Source of the DNA: Orychophragmus violaceus
Lineage: Eukaryota > Streptophyta > Magnoliopsida > Brassicales > Brassicaceae
Direction: 5' to 3'
NCBI GenBank assembly: GCA_030180135.1
Contig: CM058234.1
Location: 1,488,001-1,552,000, forward strand
Length of the DNA stretch: 64,000 nucleotides
How positions within the stretch are numbered: position 1 is the first letter of the stretch; every line of letters starts with the position of its first letter. Positions 9,721 to 20,848 of this stretch are shown piece by piece. A program made the position numbers and the translations under genes. The notes under the pieces were generated by a model. That model had not been told where the DNA came from. It worked only from the letters and a program-made list of their open reading frames with translations, and made no database searches.

Positions 9721-11476
9721 CACGTCATTCTTTTTTGTGATATTGGTTTATATGGTTGAATAGATTGGTTTCTAAATGTATTGCTCCTATTTTAAATATA
9801 TTTTTTCAAATAGATTGCTTCCATTTTAATTATCCCATGTTTTTATTTAAATTCTACTAAACTCAAGTGGTTGAATAGTCTGATTTTCAAATGCATTACT
9901 TCCATTTTAGTTGTAGCATGAATTGCAATAATTAATGCTCAGATTTTTAATCAAACCGAAGTAATTGAATGAAGTTGAACTAAGTTTTCCAGTAACGAAT
10001 TATCTGAATAACCGATTAACCAAACCGATATGTCATCTGTAAGTCGTAACAATCGAACCGACAGTCTTATCAATAACAACAACTGGCCCAAAAGAAAAAA
10101 GCAACAAAAAAAACATGTTGACAAAAAAATAAGAAACGAAACATAATTCACTTTTACTCAAAATAATCTGATGAGACTAATTATTATGTTCTTTTTTTAT
10201 CAAATAATTATTATGTTCTTATCTTGTTTCACATACGGTTAATTTCTAGATATCTTTTGAATTTGTTTTTCTTTGACCGCTTCCATTTCAAGAAGCTAAT
10301 TAATTACAAGTTGATTTTTTATTTTAAGTAATTTCTATATATCTTTTCAATTGTTTTCTTTAACTTTTTCCACGTCATTCCTTCTTGTGATATTTGGTTT
10401 ATATGGTTGAATAGATTGGTTTCTAAATGTATTGCTCCTATTTTAAATATATATATTTTTTTCAAATTGATTGCTTCCATTTTAATTACCCCATATTTTT
10501 ATTTAAATTCTATTAAACTATAGTGATTGAATAGACTGGCTTTCAAATGCATTACTTTAATTTTAATTGTAGCAAGAATACCAATTAATTCTCGGATTTT
10601 TAACCAAATCGAAGTAATTGAATCAAATCGAACTAAGTTTTTAGTAACTAATTATCTGAATAATCGAGTAATCAAACCGACATGTCACCGTCAACAATCC
10701 GACAGCTTTATCAACAACAACAACTGGCCCCCAAAAAAACATGTTGACAAAAAAAAAGAAACCAAACATAATTCACTTTTACTCAAAATAATCTATTGAA
10801 ACTAATTATTATGTTCTTATCTTACTTCACTTACAGTTAATTTCTAGATATCTTTTGAATTTGTTTTTCTTTGACCGCTTCCATTTCAAGAAGCTAATTA
10901 ATTACAAGTTGATTTTTTATTTTAAGTAATTTCTGTATATCTTTTCAATTGTTTTCTTTAACTTTTTCCACGTCATTCCTTCTTGTGATATTTGGTTTAT
11001 ATGGTTGAATAGATTGGTTTCTAAATGTATTGCTCCTATTTTAAATATATATATATATATATTTTCAAATTGATTGCTTCCATTTTAATTAACCCATATT
11101 TTTTTATTTAAATTCTATTAAACTATAGTGGTTGAATAGACTAATTTTCAAATGCATTACTTTAATTTTAATTGTAGCAAGAATACCAATTAATTCTTGG
11201 ATTTTTAACCAAATCGAAGTAATTGAATCAAATCGAACTAAGTTTTTAGTAACTAATTATCTGAATAATCGAGTAATCAAACCGACATGTCACCGTCAAC
11301 AATCCGACAGCTTTATCAACAACAACAACTGGCCCCCCAAAAAAACATGTTGACAAAAAAAAAGAAACCAAACATAATTCACTTTTACTCAAAATAATCT
11401 ATTGAAACTAATTATTATGTTCTTATCTTACTTCACTTACAGTTAATTTCTAGATATCTTTTGAATTTGTTTTTCT
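9721..11476. repeat. Three tandem copies of a ~600-bp DEFL spacer
   Basis: Each copy opens with cacgtcattc: at 9721, 10371 and 10969, i.e. units of 650, 598 and about 508 bp, the last cut short at 11476. Copies 2 and 3 are very alike. Single copies occur at 40169-40870 and 44177-44452 (continuing after the Tat element at 56046). The short reading frames within it are repeat-borne and I do not consider them genes. Confidence 0.85.
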
Positions 11477-11934
11477 AGATAACCGGGTTTAACGCGGTTT
11501 GGCATGATAACCGACATAAAATGACCTCGATTTGCGTGCCGAACCGCGTTAAACCGCGTACCAAACGCGGTTTTTAGAGTGCAATTTTATTAAAATTATA
11601 TGGGCCCGTTTTATAATGCACAGGCCGAACAAACTTTTTGGCCCGCTTACTTACCCCCAAAAATTAATTCAATCCCAATTTGAGGCCCATTTTAAAACCC
11701 ATTTCGCTTTTCACTCATCTTAAATGTCGACTCGGAAAATCAAAAGTCAATCAAGCCGTGGTTCGTATCGACTCGTCGGTTTTCTCTCCATCTTCCAACC
11801 AACCGATTCCGTACGCCGATACGGAATGAGCTCGTCGGCGCAGAGGAAATCCAGTTTAGAAAGAACAAAATTCATACTTGTCCTAAGAGAATAAAGAGTT
11901 GTGTTGTGAGTTACATTGCGACACACTTTTGATG
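11477..11934. other. Segment of unknown origin beside the IPUT1-like pseudogene
   Basis: Starts abruptly where the third spacer copy stops. It has a GC-richer part with a perfect 13-bp inverted repeat, gtttaacgcggtt (11487-11499) and aaccgcgttaaac (11542-11554). Near 11826 a plus-strand ATG opens a 22-codon frame (MSSSAQRKSSLE) after a pyrimidine-rich stretch, which could be the 5' end of a gene captured along with the pseudogene. I cannot identify it. Confidence 0.35.
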
Positions 11935-13604
11935 TCAGCAGATTGACTTTGTTCTCGTCGTGTCACGGTCTTCTAGACCTTTGAGGAACCATCTGACTGC
12001 GAGGTGCTATGAAGCATAGGTCATGAACGAAACTAGAACCATGGCTACAGCTATCATCAGACCTAATCCAGTCAAATCCACCAACAAAGAGAGTGATGAA
12101 TCAGCAACACAAAACACATTCCCAGAAACCTGATATCATTCTATACAGGTAACTAATGAAAGAATACGCAGTCAACTCAAGACCTAAGTAGCATTGATAC
12201 GGGTACGGGTACAAAAAACGGGTAGTAAAACAAGGACGAAACATATAAGACGATAGTTTTGAAACTTAACCGTCTAAAAATGTACTAAAATCTCATTTTT
12301 GATGTTTTCAATAAACTTTTCTATCTCATCTTTTCCGGAAAAGTTTCCGAGTTGTCCCCAAGTTTCCGGAAAATCTCATTATTTAGAAGTACCCGTGCAT
12401 CATAGCTCAAGACATGAGGAAAAGACCAAAGAGGAACATAAGCAAGTGATTTACCTCAAAAACAAAGCAGTGACTCCTAAAATGTAGGGCAAAGAAACGG
12501 CAGCAAAAGCTAAAAACACCATTCCTACATGTAGTAAAGTCACAAGACGCATCAGCCGGTTGATGACCTGTTGATTTGTCAAAGAAGTTATGAATAAGAC
12601 ATTTGTCTTTCTAGATATCACGTTTCCAACATGTCTCCATACCTTTTCCTGAATCATCCAACGATGATTCTGTTTGCGATGAAGGAGAACCTGTCTGAAC
12701 TGAGATTTTCTTGCCATATTGGTATACTAGAAGTAGAAAGCCACCATATAATAGGAAGAAGATTGTAAATGTCCATTCATACATCAAAATCAAGCCAGTC
12801 CATGGCGTGATTTGTCTTGGCACAATCATAAAGGATACTCCAATGGATGTCAAAACAGCCGCAAAACAGACTACAACTGAAACTGCCCCTAAGTATTGAG
12901 GAACCTTAGAGTGTGAGCCACTGTGGAGCTGTAGTGATAAAAATTTAACATTAGATAGATATTTTTTTAGCATTTAGAAAGTAGGTAAATGGGCAGTTAT
13001 GTTCTAAAAAAACTAACTTGATAGTTGGGATTCATGGTAGACAATGTTGATACACCACTATAACCAAGTGTTCCATTAGATCTGACTTTGTAATAGAGAT
13101 GTCTGATCTGATTGCATACAGAGCTCCTGCACAATGAACCCAATAAGTCACGTCCCTGCAACAGAAAACAGAAGAGACTGAGATCCAAATGAGATGAGTT
13201 TTAGCTTAGATGAAAGAAACGGTTGGGTACAACTACAATAAGAGTCTAACCTGTATGGAACGATAAAGGCAGAACAAAAGCCCACAAACTGGTAACAAGA
13301 AAAGGAACTTGACGATGAATTCATCATTTGGGGTCTTCCCACCTCCAGTTCCAGGAAGTGTCTCCTCGAGCCTTACCCTAATGCTCTGCAGTTTTCCAGG
13401 TGAAACTTAACTTGAAACTCACTTAAAAGATCATCAATTTTCCAGCAAGTATTGAGAGAAAAGAATGTACATCCATAGGCAAGAAGACATACATGCCATG
13501 CATCAACAGGTTTCACGAGCCAGGCTGTCCACCAGTCCCAAGGCTTAAGAGGCCCCAGAGTGTAGTGAATAATGTGAAGTTTACATCCACTGCATAAACA
13601 ATGA
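11935..13604 (-). pseudogene. IPUT1: IPUT1/PGSIP6-like glucuronosyltransferase pseudogene, 3' part
   Basis: Minus-strand exons of an inositol phosphorylceramide glucuronosyltransferase (GT8 family, Golgi, sphingolipid GIPC synthesis) homologue. Recognisable: KPWDWWTAWLVKP near the insertion site; ETLPGTGGG and a membrane segment (FLFLLPVCGLLFCLYRSIQ) around 13250-13370; YYKVRSNGTLGY and VSTLSTMNPNYQ near 13020-13110; LHSGSHSKVPQ, IVPRQITPWTGLILMYEWTF around 12620-12930; AAVSLPYILGVTALF near 12450-12540; HLAVRWFLKGLED and a stop at 11935. Lesions: a stop (TAG, 12007-12009) just before HLAVRW, a small frame-changing loss before the AAVSLPY exon, and a frame break and stop beside the KPWDWW exon. 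The gene is then split by the gypsy element at 13610. Family recognition is from memory of the protein and is strong. Confidence 0.85.
12191..12405. mobile_element. Possible small MITE in a pseudogene intron
   Basis: About 215 bp with imperfect inverted ends: gcattgatacgggtac on the left, and gtacccgtgcatcatagc on the right. It lies between the last two IPUT1-like exons. Target duplication is uncertain, so this is a weak call. Confidence 0.4.
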
Positions 13605-13609
13605 GAATC

Positions 13610-13992
13610 TGATAGCTATGAGGCCACACACCCGCCCATTCTCTATCAATACAAGCGTAAGGCCCAACGAAAGAGATCATCAGCCCATGAGGAAAATACC
13701 ACAAGTAAGATGGTTGGAGGAGGCAATGACGTGGAATGATCTAGAAGGGAGAGAGAGAGAATAACGGCTGATATCTGTGTGAGGAGCAGGAGCACGTGAC
13801 TTGTCGGGTTGTTACGTTCAGAGAGTATCAGCATAAATAAGGAGAGGGGTAGAGTGAGAGAGTATCATTTGATTGATCATCATGTTCATGTTGTAGAGAG
13901 AAGACAATGTTTGTTCCTCTGTAACGTTGTTGATTCAATCGAATATATTATTTCCTTTACAGTTTTCTTGTTCTCTTTGATAACGCGTAACA
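13610..13992 (+). repeat. 5' LTR of gypsy chromovirus
   Basis: 383 bp, TGATAGC...CGTAACA. Nearly the same as 26457-26839; visible differences are in the aataccaca(a/c)gt region and at gaagaca(a/g)tg. Confidence 0.93.
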
Positions 13993-13995
13993 ACT

Positions 13996-14007
13996 TGGTA
14001 TCAGAGC
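13996..14007 (+). other. Primer-binding site (initiator tRNA-Met type)
   Basis: TGGTATCAGAGC three bases after the 5' LTR, the usual plant iMet primer site. Confidence 0.9.
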
Positions 14008-14032
14008 GAGCAACGATACCGGGAATCGGAAA

Positions 14033-15335
14033 ATGCCACCGAAGAAAGACATGGAGATGACGGTAGAGGCGACGGCAGGGAAGGTCGCCGAGATGGAGAA
14101 GACGATCGAGGACATTCATCGACAGTTGGGGAAGCTTAGTGTCCTGGATCGGGTGGAGCAGTGGATGCTAGAAGAAGCTGAGAACCGCCGGTTGATACTG
14201 GAGAAACGCGACGGAAAGCAGACCCAAACAGAGTTTCCTCATGACTCCGGGAAAGACAGTGGGACGGGAGGATCCGATGGACAACAGGGGATGAGTTCAT
14301 CAACGAAACCTGGAGGGGGATCGATGGGGAAACCAATCTGGGAACAGAGCTTCTGTGAAGTTTTCATGGATATGAGGAACCAACCCTTGACTCGGAGGAT
14401 TGAGATCCCGATGTTCGACGGAGAGGACGCGGACAACTGGGTACTCAAGGTGGAACAATATTTCGAAATAAGTAACTTCACCGAGGAAGAAAAGATGCAG
14501 GCGGTGAGGATGTGCTACGAAGGAGAAGCTCTGTTGTGGTATCGTTGGGAGAGAGATCGCACTCCGTTCGAGTCATGGGACCAAATGAAACGACGAGTGT
14601 TAGAGCAATACTCGACGACCCATGACACGACGGTTGGCGAGAGACTGTTGAAGCTATGCCAGGAGGATACGGTGAAGGGGTATTGTAAAGATTTTATTGC
14701 GTTAGCTACCAACGCTCCAGACATCGCCGAGAATTTTTTGGAGATGGCTTTCATGAACGGACTCAAGCCCAAAATCCGAGCCGGAGTGAAGATGATGGAG
14801 CCTAAGAACCTGAAGAAGATGATGAGTGTGGCGAAGCAGGTTGCGGTGTGGTCGGGATGCGACGAGCCGGAGGCGGAGAAGTCGTCGGATTCACGATCGG
14901 GGAAGATGAGCGTTAACAGGCCAACCCACAACAGCCAAAATCTGAATAAAGGAGGAAATGGGCCGAGCTCGTACAAAACAAAGCCCAATAACAACTCAAA
15001 TAACACTGCGACGACGTATCGTCCACCGAATGCGAAGTCAGGGAATTCTCACCATCGACTCAAGCCGCCGTACAGAAGGTTAACACCCACGGAGGTGGAG
15101 AAATGGAAAGCAGAAGGGCTCTGCTTCAAGTGCGACGAGAAGTATTACCGTGGTCATGAGTGTCCAAGGAAGGAATTGATGGTCTTGGTAATAAGCGACG
15201 ACGGAGAAGAGAGGGAGCTGACTGACGAGCCTGAAGAGACAGTCGAGGCTGAGGTGGTCGCCGAACTGTGCGTAAATTCAGTGGTAGGTCTGACGTCGCC
15301 GCGAACCATGAAGCTAAAGGGAGAGATTGGTGGAG
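14033..15335 (+). CDS. Gypsy Gag with zinc knuckle (5' part, interrupted by copia)
   Basis: Starts 25 bp after the primer site with MPPKKDMEMTVEATAGKV. A coiled-coil-like acidic N-terminus is followed by the Gag core (EIPMFDGEDADNWVLKVEQYF), a basic linker and a knuckle, CFKCDEKYYRGHECPRKEL. The frame then enters the region before protease and is cut by the copia element. The frame resumes at 23162, where the active-site block VVLIDSGATHNFI appears, so the two parts were one ORF. No stop occurs before the insertion. Confidence 0.9.
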
Positions 15336-15340
15336 TGGAA

Positions 15341-16018
15341 TGAAGGATTGTTTAGTTGATCCTGATTCAATTCATAGATTCATATCAACCTAAACATGCG
15401 ATCTAGGTTCTTCTCAGAATAGAAACATTAGATGATCTCACCTTTTACCTGTTTGTTGCAGCGGAAGGAATAGAACAGGTCAGAGATCAGATAGATACAC
15501 CGAGGGATGAATCCTCCAAAGGTTCACACACGCTTTCACAGGAAACAGCTGCTAGACCACAAGGGGAACTCGGCGCAGAGAGAGAGAGATTTCGGCTGTG
15601 TTGTTAGGGTTAATCAGTCTGAAACTCGAGTTTTATGACACAAAACTCGTTCTGTTCCGTTTGGGCCATTTGGCCCAAACACCAATTAACTCGACGGTAT
15701 TCGCACACTGTGTCGACCGACACACCTTGTGTATCGATCGACACAGAGTAGCTAAACCGTTTTATTCTCTCTAAGTACAGTAAATGCCTAGCACTTTTAC
15801 CGTACTTCTGCTAAACCGTTCCTACACATTTTCCTGTTAGCTTAGGCGTGTGACCCATATGGGATCATATAATAAAGGCAATAAGTCCAAGACTTATAGA
15901 TCATGAGCGGACTCTAGCAAGCCATCATGACCCCCAGTATTATATGACTTATGTCTGATCATTGACATACTCTTACTTTCTAGAGACAGTACCGAGATTA
16001 CTGGACACAATTCCAACA
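15341..16018 (-). repeat. 3' LTR of complete copia element
   Basis: 678 bp; in element orientation TGTTGGAATT...CAATCCTTCA. Carries a palindromic tgtcgaccgacac / tatcgatcgacaca block (about 15711-15746) that resembles the leader repeats at 21975-22290. Confidence 0.93.
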
Positions 16019-16870
16019 ATCTCCCACTTGTACTGGAATCTCTGTATTCATAATCCTTTCGTCACAATATCTCGATTAGTCATAAGGCAAGATTGGTGTC
16101 ATCCTTATAAAGCCTAATCTTGTTCACCGGACTCTGATTTGATACTGACAATCCAAACGACTCGGGAAAGTCCGTTTGAGCATGGCCATGCATTTTTCCA
16201 GTATTCAAATCTCCGATTGGCCTAGAGATATTCACTTCATTTATATTGGAGGGACAAATTCCGTCTTGTTCCATCACTGTAAACTATTCATTTCATAATG
16301 TACCCAAACAAGGTCCTTATAACTATCGCAGAACGATAGCGTTAGACAATGATCAAAGTGCATCAGTCCATGTGCAGTCACATGCATGCGAACTCAAGTC
16401 TAAGGACTATACTCTATAGTCGTAGTAAGAATCTCTTATGACACAGATATAAATATCCTGAAGAGTTCTTATAAGCGGGTCTTGTCCGGTCGTATGTTCC
16501 CAAACATACACCTATGTACTGACTTTGATGCCGCGCATCTATGACACACTGAGACTTTGTCATAAGTCACGTACCAATCCAGTCTCACACGGTTGTTGGT
16601 GTTCCAATTTCAACAACCTTCGACTAGGGACGGGATGATATAAAACATCTATCAAATATAGGGTCTCATGATCAAGCTAAATGACTTCGATGACTCAAGA
16701 TCAAGTCATTTACTTCGATGACCTATAAAATGGTTCATATCACTTTGGAACGATTATTTCATCACAGTTAAAATAATCTTGAAATAATAATTTCATTAAA
16801 CATAAGAATGTTTTACAAGAACATATCAAATAACTAAATAAAAGCCCTCAAACTCCCACTCAAATTTAGA
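16019..16870 (-). other. Copia 3' untranslated region with polypurine tract
   Basis: The purine tract is at the LTR edge (16019-16030, AAGTGGGAGAT on the minus strand). The rest, about 840 bp between the polyprotein stop and the LTR, is non-coding. It is closely matched by 30750-31600 in the second copia element. Confidence 0.8.
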
Positions 16871-19800
16871 TTACATTTCAATGTCTCTAATGCCTACAGC
16901 TTCAGTCAGAAACTCGAGCTTAGGCCTTGGGAGTGGCTTTGTCAACGGATCAGCGACGTTATCATCTGTCTGAACTCGGCTGATCTTGACTTCCTTTCTA
17001 TTAATGATGTCACGTATCAAGTGAAATCTTCTTAGAACATGCTTGGATTTCTGGTGTGATCTTGGTTCCTTTGCCTGAGCTATAGCACCATTGTTGTCAC
17101 AAAACAGTGCCAGAGGCTCAGCCGCATCTGGTATCACACCCAGTTCAATAATGAACTTTCGTATCCAAACAGCTTCCTTCGCAGCTTCTGAGGCGGCGAT
17201 ATATTCAGCTTCTGTAGTGGAATCAGCAACGGTGTCTTGCTTGGAGCTTCTCCAACTGATTGCACCGCCATTCAGACAAAAGATATAACCGGACTGTGAC
17301 CGGAAATCATCTTGGTCTGTCTGGAAACTTGCGTCCGTGAATCCACTGACTTTAAGCACATCACTTCCACCGTACACTAAGAACTTATCCTTAGTATGTC
17401 TTAGATACTTCAAGATATTCTTTACGGCAATCCAATGGTTTTCACCTGGATTTGACTGGTATCTACTCGTCATGCTCAATGCATAAGCAACATCAGGACG
17501 AGTACAGATCATGGCATACATGACAGATCCTATTGCAGATGCATAAGGAATATTCTTCATGCGCTCAAGCTCAGCAGCCGTCGTAGGGCTCTGCTTCTTG
17601 CTTAGCGTTGTGCCATGTACCATTGGCGTGAAGCCCTTCTTGGAATCCTTCATGCTGAATCTTTGTAGGACTTTGTCAATGTATGAATCTTGACACAAGC
17701 CTATCAGCCTTCTAGATCTATCCCGGTAGATCCTGATTCCAAGAACGTATGCGGCTTCACCCATGTCTTTCATGGAAAAACAACTTCCAAGCCAGTCCTT
17801 TACGGATTTCAGCATTGGAACGTCGTTTCCGAGAAGCAGTATGTCATCGACATACAGAATAAGAAATACAATCTTGCTCCCACTAGATTTCTTATACACG
17901 CATTGTTCTTCTTCGTTTCTGATGAAGTCAAATTGCTTGATTGCTTCATCAAAACGAAGATTCCAGCTCCTCGATGCTTGCTTCAATCCATAAATGGATT
18001 TATGAAGCTTGCATACCTTTCCAGCATTCTTTGGATCTATGTAACCGTCAGGTTGTGTCATATACACATCCTCTTCCAGAATACCATTCAGGAAGGCGGT
18101 TTTCACGTCCATCTGCCAAATTTCATAATCATGAAAAGCTGCAGTTGCTAGTAGAATCCGAATAGATTTCATCATAGCCACTGGTGAATAGGTTTCATCG
18201 TAATCCACACCGTGGACTTGTCTGAAACCTTTTGCCACCAACCTGGCTTTATAAATCTGGACATTTCCATCCACGTCAATCTTCTTCTTGAAGATCCATT
18301 TGCACTCGATGGCTTTTACACCAGCGGGTAAGTCAACCAACGAAAATACTTGGTTGACCGACATGGAGTCCATTTCGGAATCAGTGGCCTTGCGCCACTT
18401 AGAGGAATCTGGGCCCATCATGGCTTGATTGAAGTTCGATGGTTCATCACCATCAATGATCAAAAGATCATGACAGTCAGTCACGAGGAATCCTTGATAT
18501 CTCTCGGGTTCGTGACGGATCCTCCCGGATCTTCGAACTTCAGGTACTACAGGTTCAGGCTCTACAATTTCTTGTAGGTCCTCATGCTGCTCTTCCTCAT
18601 TAGGTTGAGCAGTATCCTGTTCATCTTGAATTTCTTCAAGCAGTACCTTACTCCCACTGTCTTTCTTAGAGAGAAACTCCCTCTCAAGAAAGTTACAATC
18701 CCGGGCAACAAAGATCTTGTTCTCGGAACGTAGATAGAAGTAATAAGCCTTGGTTTCCCGTGGATAACCAATGAAGTAGCATTTATCAGATTTTGGTGTA
18801 AGCTTGTCTGAGATTAATCTCTTGACATAGGCTTCACAACCCCAAATTCTGAGATAAGACAGCACTGGAGCTTCTCCAGTCCATAATTCATATGGTGTCT
18901 TTGCTACTGCTTTCGATGTCGCTCTATTTAGAGTGAACACTGCTGTTAGCAGAGCATATCCCCAAAGGGATATTGGAAGGTCTGTGTGACTCATCATAGA
19001 TCGAACCATATCCAATAAGGTCCGATTTCTCCTTTCAGACACACCATTCCATTGAGGTGTTCCGGGAGGAGTGAGTTGGGATACGATCCCACACTCTCTT
19101 AGATGATCACTGAATTCTTGGCTTAAGTATTCTCCTCCTCCGTCGGACCGAAGAGCCTTAATGCTTTTGCCAAGTTGGTTATGTACTTCATTTTGGAATT
19201 CGCTGAACTTCTCAAAAGATTCAGACTTATGTTTCATTAAATAAACATATCCATACCTACTGAAATCATCAGTAAAGGTAATGAAGTACTGATAGTTTCC
19301 TCTTGCATTTGTGGACATTGGGCCACACACATCAGTGTGTATCAGGCCCAATAAGTCACTGGCCCTCTCGTTAGGTTTATTAAAGGGGGCCCGTGTCATT
19401 TTGCCCATCATGCAGGATTCGCATTTCTCACATGACTCAAAGTCAAATGAGCCAAGAAGTCCATTCGAATGGAGCCTCTTGATGCGTTTCTCACTGATGT
19501 GCCCTAAACGACAATGCCATAGAAACGTTCGGTTCTCCTCATTAGGTTTAAACCGTTTGGTATTAATGTTATAAATTGGCGCGGATTGATCGAGTATGTA
19601 AAGCCCATTCATAAGAGGGGCAGAACCATAGAACAAATTGTTGCGATTGAAGGAACATAACTTATTCTTAACTGAAAAATCATAACCTTCCAAATCCAAC
19701 AAAGAAATTGAAATAATATTTCTGCTTATAGCAGGTACAAAATAACAATTATTGAGTTCTAAAATCAATCCCGAAGGTAAAGACAACAAGTAAGTGCCTA

Positions 19801-20848
19801 CAGCTAGCGCTGGAACTTTCGCTCCATTCCCAACTCGTAGCTCCACTTGTCCTTGCTTCAGCCTTCTACTGTTGCTGAGTGCCTGCATATTAGTACAAAT
19901 ATGAGTCCCACAACCAGTATCCATAACCCATGAGGTATTATCAGAAGTAGTTGTATTAACTTCTATAACAAAAATACCTGTTGAAGAAGTCTCAAAAGTC
20001 TTCTTCTTTAATTCCTTTAGACCTTCCTGGAATTTCTTACATTCTCTCCTCCAATGCCCTGGTTCTTTACAGAACTTGCATATGTCAGTTGGCCCAGCCT
20101 TGGACTTGGGCTTGGGCTTTGGCGTGTCCTTGTCCGCGACTTGGACAGCCTTGGCCTTTCCCTTATCCTTAGCAGAGGATTTCTTAAACCCCTTGCCCTT
20201 CTGCACCATAAGCACATTGGGGTCCTTGGCGGTTTTCCTCAAATTGGGCTCCGCAGTCTTGAGCATTCCGTGAAGCTCAGGCAATGTCTTACTCAAGCCA
20301 TGCATGTTAAAGTTCAGAATGAACTGATCATAGCTTGCAGGTAATGACTGCAGAATGATGTCGCAGGCAAGTTCCTGGCTGATTGGGCAGTCGAGTTTCT
20401 GAAGATGATCGAGATAACCCATCATCTTCAAGACATGAGGACTCACTGCCGCATTCGCAGCCAACTTGCAGTCCAAGAGGTTCTTAACAGTTTGAAACCT
20501 CTCAGTCCTAGCCTGCTCCTGAAAAAGCGATTTCAGGCTTGCCATGATCTCGATGGGTGACAATACACTCTCGAACTGTTTTTGCAGCTCCGGAGTCATT
20601 GTCACCAACATCAGGCAATAGGCATCATTTTCATCTGACGAATGCTTTTCCCAAGCATTATGCAGAGTCCTGGCGGCATTGGCAGGAGGCCTCTCGGGGA
20701 GAGGATCACGAAGGACATAATCCTTCTTCTCCTGCTTGAGGACTAGCCTCAAGTTCCTTGACCACGTCAGGAAGTTCGTTCCAGTCAGCTTCTCCTTCTC
20801 GAGAACAGACCGGATCGAGAATGTGTTTTGTGTGCTTGTAGTAGTCAT
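16871..20848 (-). CDS. Copia Gag-Pol polyprotein, intact
   Basis: 1,325 residues in one frame, the usual copia length. Gag covers about 1-250, with UBN2-like NFLTWSRNLRLVLKQ near 25-39. Zinc knuckle CKFCKEPGHWRREC is at 257-270. Protease WVMDTGCGTHI has its Asp at 310. The GAG-pre-integrase HCRLGH is near 445. Integrase has D506 (HTDVCGP), D569 (RSDGGGEY) and E605 (NGVSERRN), giving D-35-E spacing. RT carries ARLVAKGFRQ and LYVDDILLLGND (YVDD 999-1002). RNase H has EAEYIAASEA and CDNNGAIAQAKEP. No stop or frameshift. Products act in cytoplasmic virus-like particles and then in nuclear integration. Confidence 0.96.
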   Translation of the reverse strand: MTTTSTQNTFSIRSVLEKEKLTGTNFLTWSRNLRLVLKQEKKDYVLRDPLPERPPANAARTLHNAWEKHSSDENDAYCLMLVTMTPELQKQFESVLSPIEIMASLKSLFQEQARTERFQTVKNLLDCKLAANAAVSPHVLKMMGYLDHLQKLDCPISQELACDIILQSLPASYDQFILNFNMHGLSKTLPELHGMLKTAEPNLRKTAKDPNVLMVQKGKGFKKSSAKDKGKAKAVQVADKDTPKPKPKSKAGPTDICKFCKEPGHWRRECKKFQEGLKELKKKTFETSSTGIFVIEVNTTTSDNTSWVMDTGCGTHICTNMQALSNSRRLKQGQVELRVGNGAKVPALAVGTYLLSLPSGLILELNNCYFVPAISRNIISISLLDLEGYDFSVKNKLCSFNRNNLFYGSAPLMNGLYILDQSAPIYNINTKRFKPNEENRTFLWHCRLGHISEKRIKRLHSNGLLGSFDFESCEKCESCMMGKMTRAPFNKPNERASDLLGLIHTDVCGPMSTNARGNYQYFITFTDDFSRYGYVYLMKHKSESFEKFSEFQNEVHNQLGKSIKALRSDGGGEYLSQEFSDHLRECGIVSQLTPPGTPQWNGVSERRNRTLLDMVRSMMSHTDLPISLWGYALLTAVFTLNRATSKAVAKTPYELWTGEAPVLSYLRIWGCEAYVKRLISDKLTPKSDKCYFIGYPRETKAYYFYLRSENKIFVARDCNFLEREFLSKKDSGSKVLLEEIQDEQDTAQPNEEEQHEDLQEIVEPEPVVPEVRRSGRIRHEPERYQGFLVTDCHDLLIIDGDEPSNFNQAMMGPDSSKWRKATDSEMDSMSVNQVFSLVDLPAGVKAIECKWIFKKKIDVDGNVQIYKARLVAKGFRQVHGVDYDETYSPVAMMKSIRILLATAAFHDYEIWQMDVKTAFLNGILEEDVYMTQPDGYIDPKNAGKVCKLHKSIYGLKQASRSWNLRFDEAIKQFDFIRNEEEQCVYKKSSGSKIVFLILYVDDILLLGNDVPMLKSVKDWLGSCFSMKDMGEAAYVLGIRIYRDRSRRLIGLCQDSYIDKVLQRFSMKDSKKGFTPMVHGTTLSKKQSPTTAAELERMKNIPYASAIGSVMYAMICTRPDVAYALSMTSRYQSNPGENHWIAVKNILKYLRHTKDKFLVYGGSDVLKVSGFTDASFQTDQDDFRSQSGYIFCLNGGAISWRSSKQDTVADSTTEAEYIAASEAAKEAVWIRKFIIELGVIPDAAEPLALFCDNNGAIAQAKEPRSHQKSKHVLRRFHLIRDIINRKEVKISRVQTDDNVADPLTKPLPRPKLEFLTEAVGIRDIEM

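Noticed and set aside
10527..11353. Two near-identical 73-90-codon frames (MNRLxFKCITLILIV...)
   Set aside because: They are the same stretch of two tandem spacer copies; single-copy versions elsewhere do not keep the frame.
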